Of a DNA stretch of 64,000 nucleotides, positions 45,976 to 59,445 are shown piece after piece. Each line of letters opens with the position of its first letter. Within the stretch, counting starts at the first letter, position 1. The notes below the pieces were generated by a model, which was given only the letters and a program-made list of their open reading frames with translations, was not told the DNA's origin and did not search any database. Both the position numbers and the translations under genes were made by a program. The DNA lies in assembly GCF_027595985.1 (NCBI RefSeq), contig NC_073303.1:326166679-326230678 (forward strand), written 5' to 3'. This DNA is from Sorex araneus. Its lineage: Eukaryota > Chordata > Mammalia > Eulipotyphla > Soricidae.

Positions 45976-47654
45976 GTTGGAAAATGAATCAAATCTCCAG
46001 TGCAGGTCAATAATAGAGGCTAGAAAGCGTGATCCAGATAGACACCTGGACTAGAAGAACTCCCTCGGGTGCAGTGTGCAGAGAAGGGACAGGGTAACGG
46101 CTCAAGAAGCCTGGGAAATAACAGCAAGTCACTCAACAGGATTTGGAAATAGGAAATAAGGAAGAACCAGGTAACTGAACATGGGAAGAAGACAGAGAAA
46201 CAGTTCAGGGACCAATCCTTAGCTTGAATTCTAAACTAGAACGTTATCAGAGAAGACCCTGTGACAGGAACAGGAAGTCTAGGTACTTTCTGTGCTTTAA
46301 AGTGGATCCAAATAGGAGCGGGGAGAGCCACAAAATCTGATAGCTGTATGGGAACAGTTAAATGAAAAGATCAATGTTACTTAAACAACATTTATTTATA
46401 ATAAATATTCAATAGAGGCTTAAAATTCAGGTTATGTTTAACAAAGTCATGTTGTAGATTAGGAGATGTTTATTTTTAGGTCTCAAATTTACCATTCATT
46501 GACTCAGACATCCAAAAAGTGTTGGTTCAATTTCTAGAATGTTCCACATATTAGTGATGCTTCCAATCAAGCAAGAATGAAAAGCACCCAAAGAATGCTA
46601 CTGAGTGTGTCCATTCAGGAAACGTTTTGCCTCTTTGCTTCTGAATGCCATGGACTTCACTAGAATTCTGCTTCTTGCTGAAGAACAGTAACTCTCTAAG
46701 CAGAGAGAGTGCTCTGATGAAACACTAAATTTCTGTTTTTCAGTCTCAAGATTTTGACTTCAGAACACTCTATTGAGTGATATTTTAGACTGCAGCATTT
46801 GTTGACCAGCCCTTATAGTTGTATTTTAATATAAAGTGGAGTTTGTTTCGAAGGAACTTTACCTGCTGGTCCCTGGAGGATTTTGTTTAGGTGGGGCAAC
46901 AGCTGTTCTCCTCCAGGCACTCTGGGCTGAGCCCGCCTTGTCTTCTTAAGAACAGAACAAAGGCATACAGAGTTATGTCACAGATGGATTTCTGTCTGAT
47001 AAAAATCACTTATTACTGAATGAAAGAATAGCCTATTCTCTGTCGGAATGTGAGTATAACATCTCTTGTGTCTGTAGTGGTTTCTAATTGTTGATTTAGA
47101 TTTAATTATTATAATTGATGAAAATAAGATACGCCTCATTTCATGTAATCAAATGATCCCTGAAAATGTATGAATAGTACCGTTTTCTGTAAATGAAGTA
47201 ATTTCAAATGTAATGTTTAAAACAATAACAAACTAATATTTTAGGAATCAACAACTGATGAAAATAAAAATAATTTTGCTTTTTGCTGTCAAGTGACTTA
47301 AGCCAACTTAATTCTATAAAATTCTTAGGGTCTTTCTGGTAGAAAACGATATCTATTGAAGCATTGAGAGGTAGAGGGAGATTGGTTCTTCCCTACAGCA
47401 TAACTTGACCTAAACACCAGCTTTCCTACTACATGTGTTCACATAGTTTTATTAGTAAGTAGGTCAAAATAGGTCATAGATCCTGCCCTATTCATTTGAT
47501 AGAGTTAAGCTTCTGTCTTATGGGGTGAATCAACGTGACGTAATTATCAACCATTCTAAGTACTGACTGAATAGAAACTCTTTACATGCAAGTCTTAAGT
47601 AGCCCCACCAATCTATAATAGGTTATGGGATCAGCAACATGTTTCAATAGTTGG
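45976..47654. other. Unique intronic DNA
   Basis: About 1.7 kb without young repeats. A mixed-composition block at 46,840-47,020 contains CAGCTG and AACAAAG words, a possible but unproven regulatory patch. Confidence 0.4.
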
Positions 47655-48673
47655 GGTCTAATTGACATGTCATAAAATTTATAATTGCGAATATGCGACT
47701 CCAGTTTTTTAGTAAATATAATGGAACACTGGGAAATCATCTCTATAAGCTGCTGTAGAATAGTTACAAGACTGAAAAGTTTCCTCATGCTCGTCTGCAC
47801 TCAGCTCCACCCTGATCTCCATGCCAGCCACAAGCATTCTACGTTCTGTACTTTTAGATTTGGATTCTTTAGAAAATTTATATGCAAGGAGGCATAGAGG
47901 ATGCACAGTATTTTGTGTCTGTCTTTCCTTTCACATAGTATTCTCTAGTTGAGTGCATGGTGTGCTCTATCTATGGTGCTTTTTCCACTTCTTGCAGCAC
48001 AGGATTCCATTATGTAGTTATGAACATTTTATTTATCCCACAGGTCACTGTCATTTGATTGCTTCAATATGGGGGCTATGCAGAATTAGCTATAAACTTT
48101 AAGACGTACAAGGATTCTTTAGACAGGTTTTAATTTCCCTTGAGTGAAATTCCTAGAAGTAGAGTATGGGTTACACAGCAAATTAATATTTACTCTTCTT
48201 AACCAATTGTTAAATTGTTTTCCGAAGTGACTCCATCAGATAGTATTCCTACAAGAATGTATGAGCATTCTTTTCTCCTCCTTACTAGCATTGAGTATAT
48301 TTATGATTCTAGACATTTGAATGGATGTGAAGTGCTATCTTGTAACTTAATTTCAATTTTCCTATTATTTATGTCTAATTAGTTAATTTATTTCTCATTA
48401 ACCATTTGTCTATGTTACACAGTAAAATATCTGCACAAATATTTTACAAAATTTTTGTTGCATTTTTTGTTTATTGAGTATTGAGTTTTAAGAATTTTTT
48501 TTTGTATTTTCTAGATAAAGTCATTTATCAGAAATGTCATTAGAAAGTATTTTCTCCCAGTCTGTCCATGAATATTTTCTCCCAACCTGACATATTTAGG
48601 TTTTGTTTTTTGTTAACAGTGCATCTTGAAGTGCAGAAGATTTTTAAAATTTCATTTCATTAATTTTTTTCTG

Positions 48674-49233
48674 AAAAATTAGAGAGTCTTTTGAAAAATT
48701 AGAGAGGCAGAGAGTAGTCTTTTGCCCACATGCCTGGCTGTCTTCCCCGGGGCCCCTCAAAGGGGATGGGCTCCAGCTTCCCTCTCCACCCGGTGCAGAG
48801 CTCTCGGCGGCCAAGGACCACCAGATCCTAGCTACAGCCATGCTGGAGGCCCCTCGCCACATGCATGAATGTACCCGCATAGGAACCCAGGTGTGTGTAA
48901 TCCCATCAATGGCCAACATCCAGAGAGACTTAAAAGACTTAAAAGCAAGCGCTCAGAAGTGATATCTTTAACCTATTTCTCCCTCTGGGAGAAACTGGCA
49001 ATCTTCTGTCCCACGTGGGACAGCCTTGCAAGCTTCCCATGGTGTCTTCACATGCAAAATCCAGTAACAAGCTGGATCTCATTCCTCTGACCCTGAAGAG
49101 CCCCCAGTGCAACATCGTTAGGAGGGCCGAGTTGAGATAGACTTCTAAGATCTCAGGGAAAGGACGAAATGAGATGTTACTGAGCCCGCCCGAGAAATCG
49201 GTGATTAACAAGATTTCGTGATTGAGATTCGTG
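48674..49233 (+). mobile_element. Long composite SINE-like element with 12-bp TSD
   Basis: About 560 bases inside the old L1, flanked by aatttttttctg at 48,662-48,673 and 49,234-49,245. The 5' part (48,700-48,990) is GC-rich and matches neither SINE type (cttccccggggcccctcaaa, ctctcggcggccaaggac). The 3' part runs cttgcaagcttcccatgg, agtaacaagctggatctc, aagagcccccagtgc, atctcaggg, gagcccgcccgagaaatcg, which is type B-like. It shares this 3' half with 17,885-18,429. The poly-A is absent or eroded. Confidence 0.75.
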
Positions 49234-49323
49234 AATTTTTTTCTGGAGTTTTCTTTAAATGTCATAGTTAATAATTCTTTGTCTAACCAAAGATTCGAAG
49301 ACCTTTTTACCTGTAGTTTCTAT

Positions 49324-49524
49324 GGACTGGAGTGATAGCACAGTGGGTAGGGCGTTTGCCTTGCACGTGGCCGACCCGGGTTTGATTCCTCTATCCTTCT
49401 TGGAGAGCCTGGCAAGTGACCCGCAGCATATTCAATATGCCAAAAACAGTAACAAGTCTCACAATAGAGACGTTACTGGTACCCGCTCAAGCAAATCGAT
49501 GAACAATGGGATGAAAGTGCTACA
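49324..49524 (+). mobile_element. SINE, type B, with 11-bp TSD, inside the ancient L1
   Basis: Head ggagtgatagcacagtggg, B box cgggtttgattcc, then atatgccaaaaacagtaac. The duplication gtagtttctat lies at 49,313-49,323 and 49,525-49,535. Confidence 0.96.
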
Positions 49525-50334
49525 GTAGTTTCTATATAACATTTATTATTTAGCTTTAATATTTTGTGTTATGGCTTTTTTAGATCTTGTCTTTGTTATT
49601 GAAGGGTGTTTTGTTTTCGTGTTTAGTATCGGGTAAGGAGTAGGGTCTAAGTTTGTATGTAAAGACGCACATATAAATTCATCTGTGAACATTCAGTGTT
49701 CTCAGCAATATTTATTGAAAAGAGGAAACTACAGTGTATGTTTATGGAGTCTGTTTTGTTCCTTTGAACCAAATGTTTGTTCTTAAGCATAGCCTAAAAT
49801 CCTTTAATTTTGTGAATAAATGTTGAAATAGGTAATACAATTCATTAAATTGTATTCCATTTCTTTAAATTTCTTTAATAATTCTTGTCCTTTATATTTT
49901 TATTCATATGAGTTTGTCAATTCCTGACCACAAAACCAAGATTTTCATAGAAATTAGATTGATTGTATTGATCCTTTAGGAGGAAATTAACTCTTGAACA
50001 ATATTGAGTCTTCCCATTTGTAAATATTCTGCTTATTCATTCTGATATGAATTAATTTCTCTTAGAATTTTTTGGTTTTTAGTTTACTGGCCTTCAGCTT
50101 TTTTGGTTATATTTCATCTTTAAAAAAATAAAATTAAATAAATTAAAAAAATTTTAAAGTCAAGAAGCCTGGTTGTAAGCAGAACCTACTTCATCTTCTT
50201 TGGTGCTCACATTTCTATGATTTGTCTGACAAGTGTTAGGAGGTCTAGTTGGCTGTTGTTGCCCCATCAGGACAAAACAGGCCAGTGTGGAATCTTCCCC
50301 TGTTCACTTTCTATTGTTCATTTTTTCATGAAGG

Positions 50335-50430
50335 CCTGCAATACTCAGGGACTATATGTAATGCCAGGGTTTCTAAGCAGGGTCAGCCACATGCAAGGCA
50401 AGTGCCTCATCTCCAATAATATCTCTCTAA
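50335..50430 (-). mobile_element. SINE type A fragment, antisense
   Basis: ggactatatgtaatgccagg, then gggtcagccacatgcaaggc. Only the head half remains. Confidence 0.65.
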
Positions 50431-50503
50431 CTTCTCTCTAAAATATTTTAATTTATATAGATTTCTTGGTTATCACAACTAACATGACTACCATATTGCT
50501 AAT

Positions 50504-50745
50504 CACTGTCATTGTATCACTGTCATTCTGTTGCTCATTGATTTGCTCGAGCGGGCAACAGTAATGTCTCCATTGTGAGACTTGTTACTGTTTTTGACAT
50601 ATCGAATATGCCACAGGTAGGCTCTGCTATGTGGACGAGATAATCTCGGTAGCTTGCCAGGCTCTCCGAGAGGGATGGAGGAATTGAACCCAGTTTGGCA
50701 GCATGCAAGGCAAATGCCCTACCCGCTGTGCTATGGCTCCAGCCC
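50504..50745 (-). mobile_element. SINE, type B, antisense, with 14-bp TSD
   Basis: Reversed tail, gttactgtttttgacatatcg and reversed head gctatggctccagccc. The duplication accatattgYtaat lies at 50,490-50,503 and 50,746-50,759. Confidence 0.96.
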
Positions 50746-51085
50746 ACCATATTGTTAATAAAAATCCATTTCTATTATCCATCATGCCACAACAAGCCAT
50801 TTGTAAAAATAACAGCACATGTTTTATGTTTTCCTTGATAATTAGCAGAGGACTGGTTGCCATTGACACCAATGGGATATGGAGAATAGACAATATAGTG
50901 GGTGTCTCTGGTACATGGGCAGTCTTCCTGGGGGGCATGGCAAGTGACTACCCCACAGGCTGTTCACTGATTTTGAAACTAGCTGCACGGTTAGTATCTA
51001 ATACTAAGCTATTGGGATAGTTTGCCCTTAGTAACACATGCACTGACACACAGAAGCACTCATGTGTCTTGCGCGCGCTCGAGAG

Positions 51086-52169
<1,084 letters not shown>

Positions 52170-52187
52170 GTTTTTTGAACTAGTTTG

Positions 52188-52345
52188 TTTGGGGTCCACA
52201 CTCAATAGTGCTCAAGTCTTACTCTGGCTCTTACTCAGGGGTTACTCCTGGTGGGCTTGGGGACTGTATGGCATGCTGGAGATGGAACTCAGGTTAGCCA
52301 TATGCAAGGCAAGTGCTCTACCACTGTACTATAGCTCCGCCCCCT
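52188..52345 (-). mobile_element. SINE, type A, antisense, old
   Basis: ggggtccacactcaatagtgc, ggttactcctggtgggc, and reversed head ctatagctccgcccc. Confidence 0.8.
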
Positions 52346-54866
52346 CCCCCCACCCCCCGCCAATATTAACCTATTTTATAGCACCATTCTCACATAGAAC
52401 ATAATGCTTGCAAGGACCATACTACTTCATCCCCCTTTGCCAAAACAATGCTTGTACTTGCAGATAAGTTTAATGGGGAAACTGGAGGGTCTTGTATTTA
52501 TTTATGCCTCTTAAACTTAAGATGATTTTACTTTTGGTCACCTTCTATGGCCCAATATGTTCACTTCCCACACATGTGATACCTTTTGATCTCATTGTCT
52601 AAATCAAGATCCATCTTATTGAAGAAGGAAGCTCACCAAACCCCTCTCTGCCTTCAACCCAGAATACTTTATAATGCTTCTCTTGTTTTCAGAGATAGAT
52701 TTTTTAGAAACTACATTTGCTCTCATTTTCTCCACAAAAAAGGGTGTGGGTTGAGAGGCCTTTCCTTTTCCAGAGGAGAGCAATTCCCGAAGAGAGCCCT
52801 AGGGTAACAAGAGGACTGACAAGTTTCTGTGGCAGATGAGAAAACTAGATCCTCTAATGGGGGTCAAAGAACATAGGGTATAAAAAGAGAGAAATACTGT
52901 TTCTGATGAAAGCTACCGCCATGTCAAGTAACCCGAAGGTGAATTAATTAGTGGGGTTGACAAGGAGGATTTTGATGTAGATCTTGAAAAGTGCAGTTTT
53001 ACATTTTTACTGATTTAAAGGAACAGAAACCCACTGAAAATTGAGTACTGAGCCAATGTAAGGTCAGGAAGTGCCAACAGTGAATTTAGTTCTTACATAC
53101 CTCCTTACCCTATCAACATTTTTTTAAAAAACAATAAAACTAGTATACTCAATGGATGTCTGTATAAGGGGTCATCTCAATGTTGGAATAAGAAAAAGAA
53201 ATAGTGGTACTGGACCTGAGAAAATACTAAGATCAAAGTATAAGCGTTGCTTCTTGACCTTTTGACTAAGACAAGTGCAACATATTATTAATCCCAGTGT
53301 AAACGGTCCCAATGTCATTTAACTTTGTATACCTGTAATTGGAGTTTCACTCTAGTTGCTAAGGATATTTGTTATTGTTATTCTCTATGATGAAAGATAG
53401 TGAACATGATTTCTTTTTAAGATATCCCTTTAAATACATAATGAAATAGAAGAGATTGTGATCTGGTGGACACACGCCACTGTGGGGTCATTGTTCTGAC
53501 ATTTCATAAAAGGTGATAGAGCACTTGGCAGCTTTAATGCCAGAATGACTTTATTAGAGGCTCATGCATTTATAAGGACAGTTCGGTAGACATCATAGCT
53601 GCACACCCAGGACCAGTGACACACAGCTTGAAGAGCTACTTTAAAATTTAAATGTGCAGCCCCTTGTTTATATTACAGAATCTCTCAGGAGACTTTTAAC
53701 AGAACATTAAACCCATGGTGAGTGACCCTGGACACATTCCTAAACAGGGAAGCGTCTATTTTATGGCTTAACCAAGTAAGATCTATAGACAGAGGTGGCA
53801 GAAGAAAGAAAAACTAAGACCTTGAAAGGTTTGGGGAAGTGCTTGTCTGATTAGAGGATGTTGGAGTCATTTATATTTTTAAAGTAATTTTTAAAATGAT
53901 ATACGAAGTACAATCATTACAAGCGTATAGGTGAAAATGTAATAGGATTGTACTGTTCTGCAACAGGCCGTCAACATTCAGCTTAAAGGTTGCACTTGCC
54001 TTTTGACCTAGCTTTAAACTGCGCTCACTCCCGTGAGTATTTAGAAGGCCAGCAGAGAGGCAGTGATTTTTTTCCAGTGCAGTGGGGAGGGAGAGTAAAT
54101 TCAAAATGACTTGTCTTTGTACAGTGATTTTGTATTTTCTTTAAGCATAATAATGATTGCATTAGGTAAAATATTTAAATTGTTGCCCATTAGCAATAAT
54201 CCACATTTGTAGCAAGCAGTGAGGAAACCACCTTATAGTGTCTGCCCCTAGGCTTCTGCCTGCCTCCGCCCCTTTGCCACTGAACTTGCATGCAGAATCA
54301 AAATCCAAAAAACACGGGGTCAGAGATGATAAATATTAAACATTTCTTCGTGGGAGGGGTAGGCGGATCCTGATAAGGCTCTGTTTTCTACAGACAATGT
54401 CTGTGCCTCGCTTGTTCTGTTCTGTTCTTAGGGGCTTATTTATCTTACACTGAAAACCTCTGTCTTTGTCAAGGCCACCTTGAACCCATTGCTATGGAAA
54501 TGGCACTCAAGCAAAATCCTGCTCAGGCCTGCTCACCACCGCCTCTGGTTTTTCTGAGATTAAACGTCTCTTCATCTTCCCACCGTGAGAAAAAAGAAGT
54601 CAACTGTTTTTAATGCCAAACTCCCAGGAATTTGATGTTTTTCTTACTGTTTCTTCCCTACCCCCTCCTGCTTTTCCTTTGCCCTGCAGTATCCACCCCT
54701 GCTCCCTCTTTTTTTTTTCACTGCTAGATAGAGCCTTGGATTTTCATGTTCCTTTTACTAACAGAATTCAAGAACTGAATCGGCTTTGTCCAAAAACCAA
54801 GTATTTGCTTTTGTGTGCTGCGGTGGGAGCCTTTGTCTCATAAGTGCTGATCTCCAGAATTGAGAG
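52346..54866. other. Repeat-poor intronic DNA
   Basis: About 2.5 kb with no young repeat. It contains a U2-like pseudogene (53,245-53,300) and, at 54,420-54,610, a mixed-composition block with TCAAGGCCA and ccattgctatggaaatgg words that could be regulatory. Confidence 0.45.
53245..53300 (+). pseudogene. U2 snRNA pseudogene, 5' end only
   Basis: Resembles the first ~50 bases of U2 spliceosomal RNA: gttgcttcttgaccttttg then actaagacaagtgcaacat, against the U2 form with cgcttctcggccttttggc and taagatcaagtgtagtat. Several substitutions and one deletion are present. The remaining U2 stems, Sm site and 3' part are missing, so it is not functional. Confidence 0.75.
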
Positions 54867-54867
54867 T

Positions 54868-55050
54868 CAGGGCCTACAGGAGATGCAAGTCAGCAAGTCA
54901 TTGCCCCACTCTTTGAATGCAGGAGTCCCAGGTCGAAGCTCCAGCACCATATATGGTCCCTTGCGTACTGCTAGGAGTGACCCCCCTCAGCAACAAGCTG
55001 GGACTTAACTCCTGATTGCTACCAGAGATGTCCCCTAAAATAAGCAAAAA
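54868..55050 (+). mobile_element. SINE, type A, old
   Basis: A region with ggtcgaagctccagcacc at the B box, then catatatggtcccttgcg and an A-rich end. Confidence 0.65.
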
Positions 55051-55170
55051 AAATCCAAATATCCTAGGGACTGATACTCTTCCATTGTAGTGTTAAGGAG
55101 ACTGAGATAAAGTCCCTTCGTCAAAAATACACAGATCACACCTGGTAGGCCTGGATAATAAATCTGTGTT

Positions 55171-55538
<368 letters not shown>

Positions 55539-55740
55539 ACCGTGAGATACAGTTGCAAAACTTTCATGTTTGAGTTTCAGTACACTCATCCCTCCACCAG
55601 TGCACATTCTCCACCATCAGTGTCCCCAGTGTACTCCCCCCACTTTCTAACCCTCCCCCTGCCTCTATAGCAGACAATTTTCCCCATACTCTCTCTAAAC
55701 CTGTGTTCTTACTCTTTACCCAAAGCCATTTTTCACAGAT
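55539..55740 (-). mobile_element. L1 3' UTR, antisense
   Basis: caccgtgagatacagttgc, ccctccaccagtgcacattctcc and a C-rich block, as in the other antisense L1 ends. Confidence 0.85.
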
Positions 55741-56167
55741 GCTACTGATTCTAATAGAGTTCTTATAAAACCATAATTATAATAAACATTGTCATCAAAA
55801 TCCTGGACACATGCAGACTTGATATTAAATATACCAACATAAATAGCACTGACTGGTAAGGGAGAATTCCAGGTGATACACATTTTGTACATTTCCTTCA
55901 GAGCAGTCAGTAGTCAAAGACACCCTATAAGTCTGTGGGACCACAGATCTGAAGTAAAGCTCCTGGGCTAATGAATGAACGTGCTTGAAACATCACTGAT
56001 TTTTTTTCACTCCCTTTCAAGTGGAAGTTTTGAAGAGTGACGTCTAAAGAAGCAGACAGAATAATCCACCATATGCATCTGTTTGGTTCTTTTATCCAAA
56101 AAGTTCAGAGGATTACCTAATTAACTCTTTGCACTGTCTTGTACATTAAATAGAAAACACTTTTGTT

Positions 56168-56181
56168 AGAGATAGAGAGAT

Positions 56182-56226
<45 letters not shown>
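56168..56226. repeat. GA/GATA microsatellite
   Basis: gagatagagagatagagata followed by about 20 GA units. Confidence 0.95.
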
Positions 56227-56277
56227 ATGGTGGACCTGATAGTTTATTAAAAATTTAGAATCATAGTGTCTAAGGGA

Positions 56278-56533
56278 GGACTAGAGCGATAGCATTGTGG
56301 GTAGGGCATTTGCCTTGCATGCATCTGACCAGGGTTCGATTCCTCCGTCCCTCTCAGAGAGCCCATCAAGCTACTGAGAGTATCCTGCCCCCATGGCAGA
56401 GCCTGGCAAGCTACCCATGGCGTATTCGATATGCCAAAAACAGTAAGAACAAGTCTCACAATGGAGAGGTTACTGGTGCCCACTAGAGCAAATTGATGAA
56501 TAACAGAATGACAGTGTGACAGTGTAGTGCTAC
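56278..56533 (+). mobile_element. SINE, type B, with 13-bp TSD
   Basis: Head, B box gggttcgattcc, agcctggcaagctaccc, atatgccaaaaacagtaag and the acagtgtgacagtg end. The duplication agtRtctaaggga lies at 56,265-56,277 and 56,534-56,546. Confidence 0.96.
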
Positions 56534-56589
56534 AGTATCTAAGGGAAAGGACTTATGGAGATTCTCATTGTTTTATTTTGTGAAAGGAG

Positions 56590-56752
56590 TCATAAAGGCC
56601 ACACCCCCGCTATATCTCCACTATGCTCAGGGCTACTTCTGGTTTGGTGCTCATGGATCAGTGCTCAGGGCACCATATGTGGTGCCATGGATGGAACCCA
56701 GGGTGGCAGCATACAGGACAAGCACCATACTAGGTGTGACGCTGCTCTAAGA
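56590..56752 (-). mobile_element. SINE, type A, antisense, old
   Basis: ctatgctcagggctacttctgg, gtgctcagggcaccatatg, and a decayed reversed head. Confidence 0.75.
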
Positions 56753-56931
56753 TAGACACTTGATAACAGGATATAGAGGTTATAGAAGATAAATGAGGAT
56801 CTGGGAGGTTGAAATGCCCAAAAACATATAGTGAATTACTGGAGAATCAGAATGAGAGTCTGGATTTCGGCTGCTGATTCAGTACACTTGCCAATGAGAG
56901 ATGGAGAGATGGGGGGGGAAGAAGAGAGAGG

Positions 56932-56933
<2 letters not shown>

Positions 56934-57019
<86 letters not shown>
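56934..57019. repeat. GA microsatellite
   Basis: About 86 bases of GA, preceded by an imperfect G-rich stretch. Confidence 0.96.
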
Positions 57020-57021
<2 letters not shown>

Positions 57022-57158
57022 CATTTTTCTTTCAGGCTTTCTTTAGTATTTACATAGGTGGTATTCACTGACTGAGGACAAGTAGAACATAAATAGGACA
57101 TGGTTCTGATTCTGGCCTGAGGGAACTCATAGGTTAGTCAGGAGGTGTTTTTATTATT

Positions 57159-57340
57159 ATTATTTTTTTTTTTTTGCTTTTTGGGTCACACCCAGCGATG
57201 CTCAGGGGTTACTCCTGGCTTTGCACTCAGGAATTACTCCTGGCAGTGCTTGGGGGACCATATGGGATGCCGGGGATCGAACCCAGGTCGGCCGCGTGCA
57301 AGGCAAACGCCCTACCCGCTGTGCTATCGCTCCGGCCCCA
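57159..57340 (-). mobile_element. SINE, type A, antisense, very young subfamily
   Basis: Almost identical body to 23,325-23,513; by eye the one clear body difference is acccAggtcgg against acccGggtcgg. A 14-bp duplication, gtgtttttattatt, lies at 57,145-57,158 and 57,341-57,354. Confidence 0.97.
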
Positions 57341-57900
57341 GTGTTTTTATTATTTGCAGAAGGGTAGTAAGAGAAGAAACTACTCAGCAAATGAGTAATC
57401 TTTTAGAAATGGCTAATGTAATGATGAAGCACACTCAGTTAAGGATATAAGAAAACCAGACACCACATTTGTATTTACCTGGGGCTCCGGAAAGATCTGG
57501 CTCAGCTTGAGCATGCTTGAAGTGCGATTGATTTGAAGAGCGTTTGAAGAGCTATGAATGGATTTTAGACCTTGCCTGAAGATGTGCCCTTACACTTCTT
57601 CCAGGATAATGCCTAGCTGAATTTCTTGTTTTAAACTTCTTCTCTGTTTAAAATAAGTCTCCATCTTAAATATTTTTTATATTAGAATCTATGAGTGCCC
57701 AACTGGCCTTCTGATTATGAGACCTGTGGGTCAGAAACAGCCCATCTCACTCATCTTGGCATCTCAGGCTGGTTTTGTGCAAAGAACTTTGCACCTGCAA
57801 GGTTCTCATGAAAAATGACTTGAACTTATGCATTTTCTTCCGCTTTTTTATGACTCATACAGATGTTACTAAATATGAATGCACACATTCTCCTAAAATC

Positions 57901-59096
57901 TGTGTCACACCTTGTAGGATAACATTGGAGTTGTCCTTTCAGCCTTGCCGCAGGGAACTTAGGTTTATCAGGTTACACCCACCACAGTTACTGGTTACCC
58001 CAGTCACTCCCATTCCTTTATTTGTCTGTAAACTCTTCTCTGCACCCTCCTCCCCAACCAGTTAATCACTTTTTTTCCCAATCAGATTCTGTTAGTTTGT
58101 AAGATCAAATCCTTCTAAGGACACTGAACTTGTATTGTAAGTATGTCTTTTGCATAGTTTATCTTAAAGCAATGTTCTTTCTGTACGGACACAGGAAGAC
58201 AGTTAATATTATGCTTTTGTAATGGGAGTTAATTGACTATGAATAATATTTACTCCTGGGCATCTGTTTTCTTGACTCAGTTGCTGTTAATTCCTAGCAC
58301 TCCAAAAGCAGGGTCCCAACGAGGGACTGAATGGACCCAGGCCAAGCTGTGAGCTACCCTGGCATCGAAATGGGCTGGGCTGAGTGCTATAATACTTAAC
58401 TATAAGTTAAGAGCATGTTCATGGACAAACTGCCATGACCTAAAAGAGGTAACTGGATAAAGACTCTGCTGGGGTTAAGAAGACTAACCTGGCCTGAGGA
58501 CTGTGGTCTGGAATATGTAGTGAATGTCCTCAGGAAGAACCAAATTTTAAGTTTGATATTTCTTAGTTTTTAAGTTAAGAGATATTTAAGTTTAATATCT
58601 CTTACTGTTCTCAGACATAATGACATTGCTAGAAATATTAGAAGTAGATTTACTACAACTACTTAAGTGGATTACTAGCTGAGGAAAGAAGAAAGCGACT
58701 CACCCTGGATGGGATCTGCCCTTAAGTGGATCTCCTAGTAATCTGGAGTGATCTCCTTAGATGAGGATTTTATCCTTGAGTTAATCTTCTGGAGGAGTGG
58801 CATTATCTTTCTTTGTTGGTTTGTTAATATTCAATCCCACTTTTGTATCACCACCCTATGTGATTGCTATATAAACTAAGACTGTAAGATCGGAGGAGGA
58901 ACTTAGGATCTAAGAATGAAGCGTGTGTGAGATAGGAGAGATGAGAGATTGAATAAACTGCAACTAATCAGCAACCAGCTTGGTCCTCATTCTTCCTTCG
59001 CCTACCCATCGCCAACAGCCATCCTGATTCAGTCCATTCACAGTGGATCGAGAGCACCAAACGCAGGCGTCGAGAGAGCCACCCAGAGAGCCTGCA
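57901..59096 (+). mobile_element. Solo LTR of an endogenous retrovirus
   Basis: About 1.2 kb and uninterrupted, of the same family as 6,359-7,783. It has TGT at the start, a TATA box (tatataa, 58,868-58,874) and a poly-A signal (aataaa, 58,952-58,957), followed by a U5-like segment. No primer-binding site or viral gene was recognised beyond it. It lies on the + strand, in the same direction as the predicted gene, so it could act as an alternative promoter or premature poly-A site. Ends are approximate and no clear TSD was seen. Confidence 0.75.
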
Positions 59097-59445
59097 TCCT
59101 TGAGTGGGTGTATATTTTTTTACAATACCTTAATGTATACTATTATGTTATTGTAATATTTCACTAATTCTATTCTGGAATAATATTAATGTTTCCAGTA
59201 ATTCTATTCTGGTATAATACTAATGTTTCCAGACATTACTCATTTAGTAATAACAATTGTAGTTGTTAGAGGTGGTATTTTATTGTTCTGTTAGGTGACT
59301 ATGGTTCTTTTAGGAGAGTGCTGGAAAAAAGGGTAGTATTATGTTAAATATTCCTAATAAGTTTATAGAAATTTAGTTAGGTGAATGAGTGAGATTAGGT
59401 AAAAAGAACAATATAAGTTCAAATATTTAAAAATAGAAAATTTTC

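Larger units (their letters stand above)
47655..50110 (-). mobile_element. Ancient L1M-type LINE, antisense, with two later insertions
   Basis: In antisense order the words of old mammalian L1 are recognisable: ggtctaattgacatg, aaagtttcctcatgc, ggattccattatgtag, ccttgagtgaaattcctagaag, aaattgttttccgaagtg, ttttctcccagtctgtcc. After the first insertion they continue with attctttgtctaacc, tgtatgtaaagac and aatatttattgaaaagag. It is badly decayed. The insertions are at 48,674-49,233 and 49,324-49,524. Confidence 0.75.
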
